DNA from: Diaporthe sp. PMI_573
Taxonomy: Eukaryota > Ascomycota > Sordariomycetes > Diaporthales > Diaporthaceae
Direction of reading: 5' to 3'
Length of the DNA: 64,000 nucleotides
Assembly (NCBI GenBank): GCA_021399435.1
Contig: JAJTUP010000059.1
Location: 186,001 to 250,000 of the forward strand
The notes below the pieces were generated by a model. That model saw only the letters and a list, made by a program, of their open reading frames with translations. It made no database searches and was not told the DNA's origin. Position 1 is the stretch's first letter; each line of letters begins with the position of its first letter. Shown here one piece after another: positions 11,486 through 22,967 of the stretch. A program made the translations under genes and the position numbers.

Positions 11486-13476
11486 TTAGTCGATCTTGAT
11501 AGAGGAGTAGATCTTCCGCGTGAACCACCAACTGGAGAAGAATCCAATTGTGCCTGCAGACTGTTAGCAATTTGAAACGAACCAAGGGTGAAACGTTTGG
11601 ACTCACCAGTCAGAATGAAGAATAGAAATGAGATCAACCCGCTGTACCCAATGTAGAGCATGCTGCCCACGAAGCCACCCAAGCTGAGCTTGGTGATCCA
11701 GTATATCATCGCATTGAGGAAGATGTAACCTGCGCTCGTGCCCGCTGCCAGGAAGGACCTCCACTGCCAGTTGTAGTTCTCAGCACACAGAAGGAAGTAT
11801 ACCATCAGCACGGTGACTGCGGCGCACGTGATAATCATCAGACCGTAGCACAGGAACAGGAAACCGAACATGTAGTAGATCTTGCTGAACCAGATACTAC
11901 TCATGATAAAGTAGAGCTCGACGAAAATGGCCCCGAATGGCAAAATGCCGACGAGGAGCATGCTGGGGATGGGCTTAAGGTAGGTGGTAGCTGGAGGGAT
12001 CTGCCGAGGGATCTGGTTTGTGCGGACTGGGGACTCAATTGGGGCGGACTTGAATCCCAACCAGGAACCAGTGCAGGAGAGCGGGACTGAAATGATGAAC
12101 CAGATCAGAACGATGACAAGCATTGTCGTGAATGGCACGGCACCGGCCGATTGCTTCGCCCAAAGGAGAAGGTTGAGGACGAAGAACATAGAGAACACTA
12201 TTCCGGGGACGAGCAGTGGCGTGAGGCCGATGTTGAGCTTCCATTTTTCGCCGTCGAGCGACTTGTACACCCTCGCGGACACATAGCCTCCGACAAAGCC
12301 CAGGATGGTGTAAAGCAGGACCAGGATGGTGCCAAGCGAGCCGCGGTTCGATGGCGACAGGAATCCGAGCAGCGCGAAGCATATGGTGAAGCCAGTCATG
12401 ACGAAAAGTTGCGCACCGTTTCCGAGGAGTACCGAGAGCAGGAGAGGGTGGGACGGTGTGCGGAAGACATCGCCATGAACCAGTTTCCACCCCGAGTCCT
12501 CCTGCACTCCGTCCTCGACCACGGATGTGCCGTTCAGGTCGTCCAGGTTGATTGAGTCGAGGCGGTTGTACCTCGCGATGTCCTTGCGCAGGGTGCGGAC
12601 AAGCACAGACATGACGGTCATGACCAGGAAGACCACGATAATCGCCGAGTTTATGAGCGAGAACCAGTGAATCTTGGGGTCGAAGACGTGAAGATACTTG
12701 TCCCACCGAGTGGCCCAAGCCGTGGGGGACTTGATCCAGAAGACACCATAAGAGAACTTGACGTTGGTCTGACCGTCAGCAGACAGCACGACTGGCTCGT
12801 ATTTCTCCATGGCGCAGTCGGGCTCCTTGTCGCCGTAGTTGAGAGAACGAGGCTGGACGATAACGCCGACCACCCGCAGCTGGTTCGGGTTTCCGCCCAC
12901 TTCGTGATACTCAACGATGATGTCGTAGTGGTTGTTAAATGCAGGCTTGTTATTCGAAACCTCGCCCATCAAGAAGCCGGGGCTGTAGAAATCCGTGTGG
13001 GTAAGCTCGTCGGTGATGTCCTGGCCAGCCGGGAGTCCGTCCACCAGCCAATTCAAGCTGTAGCCCAACTCGATCTTCTCGTTGACGAATTTCGCTGCAG
13101 CTTGGGTGTACTTGACGTCGCAGAGGGCTTTGCACGTCTCATTGGTCGCCATCTTGAGCTCGAAGGGCGACGTCATGATCCTGTCGCCGAACAATATGCT
13201 TCCCAGACTCTCGCCCACAGATTGCGGCCCCCCTTCCGGTTGGCAGAACTTGAATATGGGAAGATAGTAGTCGTACGCCACCACCGAGTGTAGCATCGTG
13301 TCTCCTGGGGGGGCAATCGGCTTTATTGTGTTGACATACAGAGGCACGACATCGCCCTTTTTGTATGTGGTTGGGGCCACGCCGGGCAGATAGAAGGCAG
13401 ACGCGATTTGTGGCAGGGCGACAAGGGAGAGCAGCGCCGCCGCCGCCGGGGACGACGTGAGGTTCGGTATTTGCAT
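11486..13476 (-). CDS. Transmembrane 9 superfamily (EMP70) protein
   Basis: Two exons, 13476-11607 and 11553-11486, give 645 aa, the usual TM9SF length. An N-terminal signal peptide is followed by the start of the EMP70 lumenal domain (FYLPGVAPTTYKKGDVV, then PLYVN). The cytosolic-side motif DLNGTSVVEDGVQEDSGWKL and the HGDVFRTP block follow, and then nine membrane helices. The short second exon completes the last helix (GFFSSWWFTRKIYSSIKID). The C-terminal KID fits the KxD/E COPI-binding Golgi-retention signal of this family. Such proteins act in Golgi/endosomal sorting and adhesion (yeast Tmn1-3). Which yeast orthologue it matches I cannot say. An upstream ATG in the same frame at 13557 seems too far out. 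Confidence 0.92.
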
Positions 13477-14107
13477 CTTGGGCGCTCTGTGTCCTTGATG
13501 GTAACGTAGGTCAGCCTCCTGTGCTCGTCGAGAGATGCAAAGCAGGCAATGCGCCAAGGCGTAGAAGAGCTATGGGTGGATGTGGAACGTGCCTCTTCGA
13601 GTGGGTGGATCTCTCTTTCTCAGATAGCTCGAGGGAAGGGGGCGCAACGCTCAGAGCTGTGTGTCGCCGAGCATGCCAGCGTATTCAATGCTGGAAAGAT
13701 CTGATGACTTGTATGGCTGTGGCGGACATACATATGACCTGCCGTCGTGAGATGCAGCGGCCCAGTCAGCGCAAGCGTTGATGAAGTTTTGCTGAAATCT
13801 TCTCGTTCAGCCAGTTGTCAACTTCTCACCATAACACTGACTGCACAGCGCCGCCAGGCGTTTCGATCGATAACAGCTGTAGCGACCCGACACCCCCTGT
13901 CGGCTCAGCCTTAGATGGCTTAGTCAGGGCTGGGGTACCACTCACCTGGCTGCGCCGTTGCCAGAAGCGCGCACCCGGGCGGCACTACGAGTGGGCAGGC
14001 AGGCAAGCTAGGTACTGTACGGGTACAGAAATCTTGTCGCTCAAAAAAAAAAAAAAAAGGTTTGGGAAGCTGGTGATCTCTACACAACAATTCCACACTT
14101 TAGCAGC
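13477..14107. other. Divergent promoter of TM9 and LCP5 genes
   Basis: A head-to-head spacer holding a 16-A run at 14043-14058, about 50 bp before the LCP5 start. Poly(dA:dT) tracts in such positions commonly keep nucleosomes off promoters. Confidence 0.5.
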
Positions 14108-15220
14108 ATGGCGGCAGCAACAACCCTGCCTGTCCTCTTGGACTCTTTGACGCAATCCCTCTCCTCGGTTTTCGAAGCGACCTCCAAGATATCGTCGGTC
14201 GAAGCGCCCAAAGATGGCATTTCCTTGCTCGACGTCAAGAACGAGCTCCTGCTCTCGTACCTGCAAAACCTCATCTTCCTCATCCTTGTCAAGCTGCGCA
14301 GGTCAAAGCATGGCAATTCAAACGATGAGGACAATCATGCCGACGACGGTGAGGTTGTGAAGAAGCTGGTCGAGCTACGCCTTTACCTGGAGAAAGGAGT
14401 CCGGCCACTGGAGGAAAAGCTGCGTTACCAGATTGAAAGACTCCTGCGCGCTGCCGACAATGCAGAGCGCAGTGAGAAAGCCGCGCAGGCAGCAGCAGTC
14501 TCCAGCTCCGATTCGCAGTCTAGCGACGAGGATTCTCGACAGGAGGATCAGAGCGAAGAAGACTCTGCACCTGCCCCGAACATGGCTGGCATCCAAGCCC
14601 GCCCCCTCTTCGGCGCCATGGCCCGGCGCCCTGCCGCCGACGCAGCCGGAAAGCACGGCAAAGAGAACGACGGCATCTATCGACCTCCCAAAGTCGCCCC
14701 TACAGTCATGCCCACCTTCGATAAGCGTGAGAAGAGGGAACGTGGCCCGGTCAAATCCGCAACCATGGACGAGTTTGTCGCCGACGAGCTATCCACGGCG
14801 CCAGTTGCACAGCCAAGTATCGGTACGAATATTGCTCAATTCGGCAGAAGACTCAAGACTGCGTCGGAGCGCAAGGAAGAAGACGAGCGTCGCGAATACG
14901 AGGAGCGGAACTTCACGCGGTTGCCAAACGAGAGCAAGAAAGAGCGGGCTCAGAAGGCTGCGCGTGATGGACGCAGTGGCCGCATGGACTACGGCGGCGA
15001 GGAGTGGCGGGATCTTGGTATGGGCGTCGATCGAATCAACAGGATGACAAACAGGAAGGACGGTGGTCGGGGCACAAAGGCCTTGTTGGAGAAGAGTCGC
15101 AAGAGAGGTCGTGATACCGTGGACGGTCCCAGAGGCAGTGGAGAAGCAGGCGAGAGTTACCAAAAGCGGCTCAAAGTCCTCGAGTCTGGTCGGCGGGATA
15201 GAGGAGGGAAGAGGAGATGA
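14108..15220 (+). CDS. LCP5: Lcp5/neuroguidin family U3 snoRNP protein
   Basis: Single-exon ORF of 370 aa. Residues 1-110 form the Sas10/Utp3/C1D-type helical domain (LLDVKNELLLSYLQNL, then LVELRLYLEKGVRPLEEKLR). An acidic Ser-rich linker follows. The C-terminal half has the neuroguidin/Lcp5 motifs: GIYRPPKVAPTVMP, a basic region, FTRLP, and DLGMGVDRINRM, then a lysine/arginine-rich tail ending RGGKRR. Lcp5 associates with the U3 small nucleolar ribonucleoprotein and is needed for 18S rRNA processing in yeast. Length, motif order and basic tail all fit; nothing is odd. Confidence 0.88.
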   Translation: MAAATTLPVLLDSLTQSLSSVFEATSKISSVEAPKDGISLLDVKNELLLSYLQNLIFLILVKLRRSKHGNSNDEDNHADDGEVVKKLVELRLYLEKGVRPLEEKLRYQIERLLRAADNAERSEKAAQAAAVSSSDSQSSDEDSRQEDQSEEDSAPAPNMAGIQARPLFGAMARRPAADAAGKHGKENDGIYRPPKVAPTVMPTFDKREKRERGPVKSATMDEFVADELSTAPVAQPSIGTNIAQFGRRLKTASERKEEDERREYEERNFTRLPNESKKERAQKAARDGRSGRMDYGGEEWRDLGMGVDRINRMTNRKDGGRGTKALLEKSRKRGRDTVDGPRGSGEAGESYQKRLKVLESGRRDRGGKRR

Positions 15221-16127
15221 ATGGAATCAATATCGGATTCCTGTGCCAGAGGCATCTCGCCGGCCAAAGGCTACTGCAGTTGCATCTGACCCTCCATGTT
15301 GAACCGGGATTGGGTGGCACAAATAGTAGGAAATCGCAAAGGCTCACGATTATTACCACCAACAGACCGCTTCGAATTATAACCTTGTAAGGAGACTGAC
15401 TCCTCGTTCCACGTCGCCGGAGTCGACACTGGGGAATGCCATTGACGCTCCGTTAGCGGCGAGACAAGCTCGCTTGCTGCTTGCCTATGCCTCGGGGCAC
15501 GAAACCGGCGCCGTCTTCTCGATTCTAGTCTAGGAGTTGCGCTTGGACCCTGTTGACGCTCGGCCGACGAGATTTGCCGTCTCCAGGCCGAGGAACAGAG
15601 GCAAGGGCGCTTGTAACATGCACCAAGGACGACTGCAACAGAAGCGGGTGTTATGGGACCACAAGAAATGTGGTCGACAGATTTGAGTTGCCGCCTCGTG
15701 CAGTGCAATGCACAGCGTTGCATCGACTGGGTCGATCTCCCGCCGGTCGGCCAGTCGGACTGCCGGACAGGTGAGCATGGTGAGACTCTTTTCACATGCC
15801 AGAGAATTGACCTGGGCCGGTTGCATCAGACACCCATCAAGCCCCACGACAAATGACGTCGTGCGTTCGGATCGAAATTCCAAGATTGGTAGCGCAACCA
15901 CGTTAGCCAGGTCGAGAGCTTAGCTGCAGCTGTCGGTGTTTGGAATGGTCAGACAAATCACAAGCCAATGTTGACGTTCAATGGTGATGGCTAATTGACG
16001 GCATGGGCTGGAGCTCCAAAGTATAGGCAGCGGTATAAAAGCCTCGTGGACGGTGACGAGTTCTAGCCCAACTGCTCCTTTGTTCCCCAACTTGAGCTTG
16101 GAATTTGAAACCCCTGAAGACCTCAAA
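15221..16127. other. Intergenic upstream of flavin monooxygenase
   Basis: No gene is supported. Overlapping short ORFs on both strands lack family signatures. The right end carries the monooxygenase promoter. Confidence 0.5.
16034..16040 (+). promoter_or_regulatory. TATA box of flavin monooxygenase
   Basis: TATAAAA lies 94 bp before the ATG at 16128, a good position for a core promoter element. Confidence 0.45.
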
Positions 16128-17920
16128 ATGCCTTCCGAGTCGAGGGTCGAGAACCCCTTGTTCCATCCCTTCCTGTTCTGGTTCCAAGTTTTCCAGTACT
16201 TGACAGATAAGATTTTGTCACCAGCACCCCCGGACAGGAGCAAACCTCTGCGCAGACCAAAGGTAGCCATCATTGGGGCTGGTATCACTGGTGTTACGTC
16301 CGCAGCTCATTGTGTCGGCCATGGTTTCGATGTCACTATATTCGAGGCTGGAGGGGAGGATAACCTGGGCGGCATCTGGAGTGTGAGTGCCCCCCTCAAA
16401 CACCTGCGTGAATGCCGACTGTGACCGACCGCTGACGGCATTCAGAGGGTCAACAACACCTCGAGTCTCCAGATCCACTCGTTGATGTATCGGTTTCACC
16501 CCTCGGTAAAGTGGGAACGGGGTTACCCTGACCGTCAGCAGATTTTGAGCCAGGTTAGGCAGCTGTGGAAGAGGTACAACCTGGATGAGAAGACAGTGTT
16601 CAACTTCAAGGCCGATAAAGTCTACCAAGATGAGAAGGGTTGTTGGGTGATCAATAATACCTCCAATGGAAGATTTGACGGTCTTATTGCGGCCGTTGGC
16701 ACTTGTGGCGATCCCAAGCGTAAGTCGACAGCCACGACTTCAGACAGAGCGACCATTTGCTAAAAAAAAAAAAAAAATTGTCTTTTTATAGGACCTCATA
16801 TTCCAGGCATAGAAAAGTATCGCGGGCCCATCTACCATTCCAGCCAATTAACTGGCAAGAGCGCCAAGGGCAAGACCATGGTGGTCATCGGCGGCGGAGC
16901 GAGCGCAGTAGAAGCTCTGGAGTATGCAGCCGACGAAGATGCTGCCAAGGTTTATATCCTCGCCAGATCCGACAAGTGGATAATTCCGCGCAACCCAATC
17001 GTCAACATGCTTCTCGCGTTCAACATCTTCGGCCAAGAAACAATGCTGTCCTGGATCCCCGAGATGTTCCTCAAGAAGCTGTTCTACCGCGACCTGCAAG
17101 ACATTGCCCCTTACAACAAGGGAATCTTTATGGACACGCCGATGGTCAACACAGACGTCATGGACAGGATTCGCTCGGGACAGGCCGAATGGGTAAGGTG
17201 CGACATCGAAGGGTTCGAGGAGGGTGGGGTCAAGGTGAACCGCAGGGCAAGGGGCGTTCCCGCCGGTGGGCCAGGACGCGAGGACATAATCGAAGCCGAC
17301 ATGATCGTCCTCGCCACTGGCTTCCAGCGCCCTTCCCTTTCATTCCTCCCCAAAGACAGCTTTGAGGAGCCCTACGGCGCGCCGAATTGGTATCTTCAGA
17401 CCTTCCCGCCAAACCACCCCTCCATTTCCGCCATCAACTGCACTTACCTCTCAGCGATCGGTACGGTAGGCAATTGGCACATTGGGATCTACACCCGTGA
17501 GTGTCACTTTTCTCTTGCAACGGATCCTCGACTTTCATGCTTTGGAATGTTCTAGAATGCAACACTTTAGGATCCGTAGCAGGACTAACGTCACCATTAG
17601 GGATCCTGCTCATGTTTCTCATCGACCCCCTTACCCGTCCGAGCCCATTCTGGATGGAACGATGGATCGATATGACCAAGATACTGAAAGCTCGCAGCCC
17701 TACAGGGGCGTTTGACTTCTTCACGTACCTGGAGTTGCTATGGTGGTTCACATTCTCTGTTGCTTTCAACCCGTTCAGGTGGAAGTGGGCGGTCTTTGTA
17801 TTCTTCGGCATCGGTTTTGCGCTGCCAAGGAGACTGGTGCAGGTTGAAGATGCCATCAGGAACGGCCTTGGTCGCCCGTCTAGTGAGCAGGTGAACAGGG
17901 ACCAAGGTGCGAGCATCTGA
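16128..17920 (+). CDS. FAD-dependent (FMO/BVMO-like) monooxygenase, membrane-tailed
   Basis: Four exons (16128-16382, 16446-16719, 16792-17496, 17601-17920) give 517 aa with all phases consistent. The FAD fold is marked by VAIIGAGITGV and an acidic end (IFEAGG). The FMO/BVMO-type motif is YRGPIYHSS, the NADPH fold is VVIGGGASAVEAL, and LATGF completes the set. The C-terminus has a hydrophobic stretch (LLWWFTFSVAFNPFRW and FVFFGIGFAL), so membrane attachment is likely. Such enzymes hydroxylate or insert oxygen using NADPH and O2; the substrate is unknown. Intron 2 contains a 15-A run. Intron 3 is a 104-bp introner-like element shared with two other genes in this window. The ATG at 16128 was preferred to an upstream one because the latter adds a residue block lacking family character. 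Confidence 0.85.
17497..17600 (+). repeat. Introner-like element, family A, copy 1
   Basis: A 104-bp phase-1 intron of the flavin monooxygenase. By manual alignment it matches the 104-bp intron at 24146-24249 at about 81 of 104 positions without gaps. It shares the branch-site block GCAGGACTAACGT and a central ATG(C/T)TTTG(G/T)AATG block. A 9-bp perfect inverted repeat (ACGGATCCT / AGGATCCGT) could fold most of the intron into one stem. Confidence 0.85.
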
Positions 17921-18284
17921 TCTGACAGGATGATGGTGCTATGTAGGAAATAGTTGAAACCCCTGGAAGAAGTCTCACGTTTGTGTGTCGATGGTTCTGT
18001 TGCCTGGTAGGTTGTAGGTAAGTTGAAGAATTGGCATGTGGTTCAAACTGCTGGTGACCAAGTCACGTCCGCATTTGTCTTTTACAGTATGTCGCGTATG
18101 TCATGAGAATTCAAAGGCCTTGTTTTCATTGATGTATCTGCCACCTAAGCAGTCCGTTCGAGATCTGGTGCTTGTCGCCGTGGATGTCATGATTTTGCCC
18201 TATGAGGGGGCTTGTCTCAAACGCGAGGCAGGCATCATCTTCTCTTCCTCGCCCCCTTTCTGCCCTCATGGCAGCTACGGATGC
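17921..18284. other. Convergent intergenic region
   Basis: Presumably the 3' UTRs of the monooxygenase and the small secreted protein gene. No gene is seen. Confidence 0.5.
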
Positions 18285-18770
18285 TTACTCGCACTTGAAC
18301 GCACGGTATTCGTAGTAGACAGGTAACGGTGTCTCGAATGTCCAGCCCTCCTGGTAGTGGTCGCTGCCGAACCAGAACTCGTCGGTGCCACCAGTAACAT
18401 CGTGGACAAGGACGTCTCCAGAGTGCTGGTTGCCGGAGCCATCGGTCCAGCTGATGGTGTATTTCGATTCAGTGAGGACTTCATTGGTGCTGGCGTAGAC
18501 GTTGCCTAAGACCGATGGAAACCAAGGTTAGACACATAAGTACAAACATATCACCGTGATTGGCAGCGGATAATTACAGTTCTTGTCAAAGATGTAAACA
18601 TCGATCTCTTGAGTGTCGAAGTCGTCGTGAACGCCGACGGTACAGAACCCATCGTCTTGGTTAGTGCACCAGAGGAGGCCACCGCCAATAGGAGGAGGAG
18701 CGGAGGAGGCCATGACGGTGATTGCCATGTTGGCAATGATGGCCATCAGGACGAAGAAGAGGTTCTGCAT
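18285..18770 (-). CDS. Small secreted cysteine-containing protein
   Basis: Two exons, 18770-18578 and 18505-18285, give 137 aa, joined at Cys (DKNC|NVYAS). The first about 21 residues are a strong signal peptide (NLFFVLMAIIANMAITVMA). The mature protein is short, acidic and aromatic, with four cysteines (WCTN, FCTVG, KNCN and the terminal FKCE), enough for two disulphides. Repeated beta-strand-like patterns (YTISWTDGSGNQHSGDV, then EFWFGSDHY) suggest a small beta fold. I do not recognise a family. Small size, secretion signal and paired cysteines make it an effector-type candidate, but that is inference. A stop soon after exon 1 in the unspliced frame supports the intron. Confidence 0.75.
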
Positions 18771-19749
18771 GATGAAAGACTTGAGAGAAGCTTTTCTTGT
18801 TCAGAAAGATGTGTTTGGTGTTTGGTGTTTTGTACGGTAACGTGTAGGCAGCCCAGAGGAGGGTGGATGGCCGTGTTGGAAATGGAAGAGGTGGTTGAAA
18901 GTGGAAGGTTGAAAGACTTGGGGATGAGAGACAAGAGAAGAAACGAGACAATACAGGGGCAAAATTAGGTGTTGGCAAGTGAGTGATTCACTGGAGTGCT
19001 TCACCGAGGTGCTTCACAGGCAGCAGACTCTACTGGAAGTGAACGATCCCAGGTCCGAGGGATGCGACAGATGACTTTTCGAGCCTTGGAAAGCAGGAGC
19101 TTCCCAATGTATTCGATGTGGGATGGATTTACTGTTGAAATGCAATTAGGAGGCCATGAGAAGACGCTTTCTGCAAAACAATCCTTGAGTGTTTCCGCAG
19201 CTTGGTAATTATGGGCATTCAACTGTCAAGGCAGTCATGTCTTCTTGCCTTCACACAGAAACTGCTTTGCTCTGCTAAGCTTTCCTGGAAATGACATGTC
19301 TCTCCCTTGGACTCGTCGTCACCTGTGTCGCCACCAAGTATAGGGAAGCGGTTTCCTGCCTTGGGATTCTGAAAGAGCTAGTTCTAGTCAGGCAAGTGCA
19401 CACAACAGAACCTCCGAGCACTCGGCGACGGCTTCAAATTGAAAAGTTCGACAGTACATCGGCAGTCACTTATATATCATATTCTATCACGCTCTGGGAT
19501 ACTTGTCGCTGGGTTGTATGGGATTACTTGCAAGCACCTGCATCTAATTTGTGCCAAAGTGGAAACAGCGACAAGCCAACGGAAGGATCACTCCTGATAT
19601 CGTGGGCGGATGAACCTTCTCACAATTCCGGTCAGTGAAGAAAGAAAACGCAGAGAAGTGTTGGGATATATTCTTCTAAAGCTATGCCGGAGTCTAGAGT
19701 TTATCTATGAATGCGCGGTATTACAATCTGCTACAATCAAGGGGACAGG
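18771..19749. other. Intergenic region
   Basis: The promoter of the small secreted protein gene and the 3' flank of SNO. ORFs here are short and lack domain signatures. Confidence 0.5.
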
Positions 19750-20688
19750 CTAATCGTGGTTTGACGTTCTCGGCTTTCTCCCTTGCCGTGTGGCATCAAC
19801 GCCAGCAAAAACAGTCTTGAGGACTTGCTCCAGCCACCAAACATGAATACGGATGTCGTCAGTCAGTTCGGGGTGGAAGCTGGTGCCCATGATGTTGCCC
19901 TGTCTGACAGCAACGATGTCGTTGAGCTCGCCGCCGCGGACCTCGGTGGTGCTATCCACCGCGCTGCCCTTCACCTTGTTCTTTCTGTCTGGCAAGACGG
20001 CCAGAATCTCAACCTCTGCCTTCTCTGGGTTTCCATTACGGACCGTAACTCCCGGCTCCACCGAATGCACAGTCGCGCCGGGTGCCAGCAGCTGCTCGAC
20101 AATGGGCGCCCGGATGAAGACGCCGGGGAACGGGGCCGCGGAGTCCGAGCCCGTCAGCAGGTCCGACTGCGCCAGGAACGGCAAATCGACATCTGCCACG
20201 AAGCTCTCGATCTGACGGCCAAAGTGGTTGCGGTGCACCTTGACGTCCAGGCCGCCTATGAGCTCCTGCCCACCCTTCTTGGCGGCGTTCGCGGCCTCAG
20301 CCAGGAGGATAAGACCTGCGCATGTGCCCCAGGTGGGCTTTTTAGCGGTTCTGAGGCGTCGTCAGTCCGGACCGCCTTCCCAGGGCCTGGCGAATGGGAG
20401 GGGGGGGGTGGCTGACGTGGGCAAGGCAACTCACTTGACGAAATCCCTCAGTGGCTCCAGAAGCCCCGACTGTGCTGCTATGAGGGCGATGGTGGTGCTC
20501 TCACCTCCTGGGATGATGAGGGCATCGCATCGTGACAAGTCGTCAGGGTTCCGGACTTCGAGGAAATCAAAGGACGGGCTCCCGTTGAGCGAGGACGTGC
20601 TGGTGAGATGCTGTGCGGATTTCTGGAGGAGTGAGAGGTGCTCGAGGAAGCCTCCCTGGAGGGCCAGGACGCCGACAGTAGCTGCCAT
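19750..20688 (-). CDS. SNO1: Pyridoxal 5'-phosphate synthase glutaminase subunit
   Basis: Two exons, 20688-20435 and 20350-19750, give 284 aa. The protein is a class-I glutaminase: VGVLALQGGFLEHL at the N-terminus, the oxyanion strand IIPGGESTTIAL, the nucleophile Cys in TWGTCAGLILLAE, and the His-Glu pair in SFHPELTDD. It releases ammonia from glutamine and passes it to the PDX1/SNZ dodecamer for vitamin B6 synthesis. It is longer than bacterial PdxT because of insertions around the middle (the ATVHSVEPGVTV to NKVKGSAVDS region), as is common in fungi. It lies head to head with PDX1, the arrangement often seen for SNO/SNZ, which suggests shared control. Confidence 0.93.
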
Positions 20689-21735
20689 TGCTTCGTGGGG
20701 CCGTCCAACCGAGGCCAGACGAGAATCAGACTTGATTGTGGTCAGGAGGGCCAAATTGGGTGCCCCCCCAGAGGACTCCCAAGAGGGACAGGTTCTTATG
20801 GGCGGCCCTGAACCTTGTGGGAAGGACCGACGGCTGACGGTGGGTTGACACGGCTCGGGCTCCCTCATTCGATGATGACGGCGGCAGATGAGTCGTGACG
20901 GGCGGCGATGTTGTTTTGGTTCGTCGCCAATGAGCATGAGCTGGTGACTTATCGGTGGCTCGGGACGGGCTGGGGGCTAGCCAAGTGTTGCTGGGGGCCG
21001 TCCTGCCGTTTTTTTATCGGGGCCAACTGGGCCATTGGCGCCACTGCCGTAGATCTGAACTCTATATCAAGGGTAGGCACGGATCGATGGTCCTGGGCGC
21101 CCTGCACCTGCCCTGCACCTGGCCCATTTCGTCCCGACATCGGGCGGTTTGTTGGTCATTTGTCACTTCCAAGTCTCTGAGTCATCAGCAGCCATTGAAC
21201 CAGGTCTGACTGTGCTGAGGCGTCGTCTGGCTGTTCAACTATATTATCATATGCGTTTGTCCGCGTGGAGGGCGTCTCGAGCGGTGTCACCCAGCCTCAC
21301 CTTGCATGCCGACCGACAACTCAGTGCTCGCTGCTGCAACCTCCTGAATCGTGCGGACCCTTGTGTATCCTGAGCCTCAGTCGTCGACTGGCCAGCCACC
21401 CGTCGCCCGTCGCCCGTGACTGCCCAAACTTCAAGGACGCTGCTTCCTCGCCGCACGGTGGCGAATTGGCCTGCAACGTCCAAGGGCACTCGAACGCAGA
21501 GGGTCGCATCCTTGGCACTCCAATTGCGACCGAAGACTTCTAGAAGATCAGACTGCAGTCTACTACTAGTCATTGTCTCCACACCCACTCGTCCGACTTC
21601 AAACCACACGCTCACAATAAGAACTGCTCCCCTTCTCCTGCAGCCACACATCACGCCCCAGATCTGGTCCCCAGTCCGTGCCGCAGCTCCTCGCAACAAT
21701 CCATCCCCCACACTCATACCCTTCCTCAGTCCACA
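20689..21735. promoter_or_regulatory. Bidirectional promoter region of the vitamin B6 pair
   Basis: This 1047-bp head-to-head spacer contains no supported gene and must hold the promoters of both SNO and PDX1. The right 150 bp are C/T-rich leader-like sequence ending in CCACA before the PDX1 ATG. Specific operator motifs could not be identified. Confidence 0.5.
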
Positions 21736-22707
21736 ATGGCAACCTCAAACGGAACCGCCAACACCACCACCGTCAACCTGGCCGCCCCGGCTACCAACGG
21801 CAGTGCCAATGGCGCTAACAAAAACTCCTTCGCCGTCAAGGCCGGCCTCGCTCAGATGCTCAAGGGCGGAGTCATCATGGACGTCGTGAACGCCCAGCAA
21901 GCCCGCATCGCTGAGGAGGCCGGCGCCTGTGCCGTCATGGCCCTCGAGCGTGTCCCCGCCGACATCCGCAAGGACGGCGGTGTCGCACGCATGAGCGACC
22001 CGTCCATGATCAAGGAGATCCAGGACGCCGTTACCATCCCGGTCATGGCCAAGGCCCGCATCGGCCACTTTGTGGAGTGCCAGATCCTCGAGGCCCTCGG
22101 TGTGGACTACATTGACGAGTCCGAGGTTCTCACCCCTGCGGACGTTGCCTACCACGTCGAGAAGAACAACTTCAGTGTGCCCTTCGTGTGCGGTTGCCGG
22201 AACCTGGGTGAGGCCCTCAGACGCATCACCGAGGGAGCCGCCATGATCCGCACCAAGGGAGAGGCCGGCACGGGAGACGTCGTCGAGGCCGTGAGACACA
22301 TGCGACAGGTCAATGCCGACATCGCCCGGGCCCAGGCGGCGCTGGCCAAGGAGGGCGAGCTCGGCATCCGAGCCCTCGCCAGGGAGCTGGGCTGTGACAC
22401 CACCCTTCTGAAGCAGACTGCGGAGCTGGGCCGTTTGCCCGTCGTGAACTTCGCCGCTGGAGGAGTTGCAACGCCAGCGGACGCCGCCCTGATGATGCAG
22501 CTCGGATGCGACGGTGTCTTTGTCGGTAGCGGTATCTTCAAGTCAGGAGACGCGGCAAAGAGGGCCAAGGCCATCGTCAAGGCCACAACCCATTTCAAGG
22601 ACCCCAAGGTGCTGGCTGAGTGCAGCACTGGCCTCGGTGAGGCCATGGTCGGCATCAACTGCGGCAACATGAGAGCGGACGAGAAGCTGGCCGGCAGGGG
22701 ATGGTAA
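21736..22707 (+). CDS. PDX1: Pyridoxal 5'-phosphate synthase subunit PDX1 (SNZ family)
   Basis: Single-exon ORF of 323 aa, a normal length with a 30-residue Asn/Thr/Ala-rich N-terminal extension. It builds PLP from ribose 5-phosphate, glyceraldehyde 3-phosphate and ammonia supplied by the glutaminase. Core motifs are intact: [27 protein letters not shown], the first active-site lysine in [37 protein letters not shown], the second lysine in [10 protein letters not shown], and the phosphate-binding [15 protein letters not shown] and [10 protein letters not shown] diverged 56-bp copy of its 3' end sits 35 bp past this block. Confidence 0.97.
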   Translation: MATSNGTANTTTVNLAAPATNGSANGANKNSFAVKAGLAQMLKGGVIMDVVNAQQARIAEEAGACAVMALERVPADIRKDGGVARMSDPSMIKEIQDAVTIPVMAKARIGHFVECQILEALGVDYIDESEVLTPADVAYHVEKNNFSVPFVCGCRNLGEALRRITEGAAMIRTKGEAGTGDVVEAVRHMRQVNADIARAQAALAKEGELGIRALARELGCDTTLLKQTAELGRLPVVNFAAGGVATPADAALMMQLGCDGVFVGSGIFKSGDAAKRAKAIVKATTHFKDPKVLAECSTGLGEAMVGINCGNMRADEKLAGRGW

Positions 22708-22967
22708 ATTTGGCAGTCTTGGGGCACACTTAGTCTTAGTTGGCATCAACTGCCGCAACTGGAGAGCGGACGAAAAGTTGGCCAGCAGAGGATGGATGGC
22801 AGCGTGAGTAGTTTTGGACCACTTTGCTATGGTCACATCTTGGCGTCAAAGACAACCAGCAGCAGCTTGTTTCGGTGTGGCAAGGACTCTATTTGAAGGC
22901 AGCCTTATTGCATGACCCCCGGGCTTTGTAACGCTCAATTATGTACTTGGGAGGAAAAGTTTATCGC
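22708..22967. other. 3' flank of PDX1 and of the GH3 relic
   Basis: This contains the short duplicated piece of PDX1; otherwise no gene is seen. Confidence 0.5.
22740..22795 (+). repeat. Tandem partial duplicate of the PDX1 3' end
   Basis: 56 bp matching 22649-22704 with 8 mismatches by manual alignment, offset by 91 bp. It would encode GINCRNWRADEKLASRGW against the genuine [18 protein letters not shown]. It lies after the stop codon and is not expressed as part of PDX1. Confidence 0.9.
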
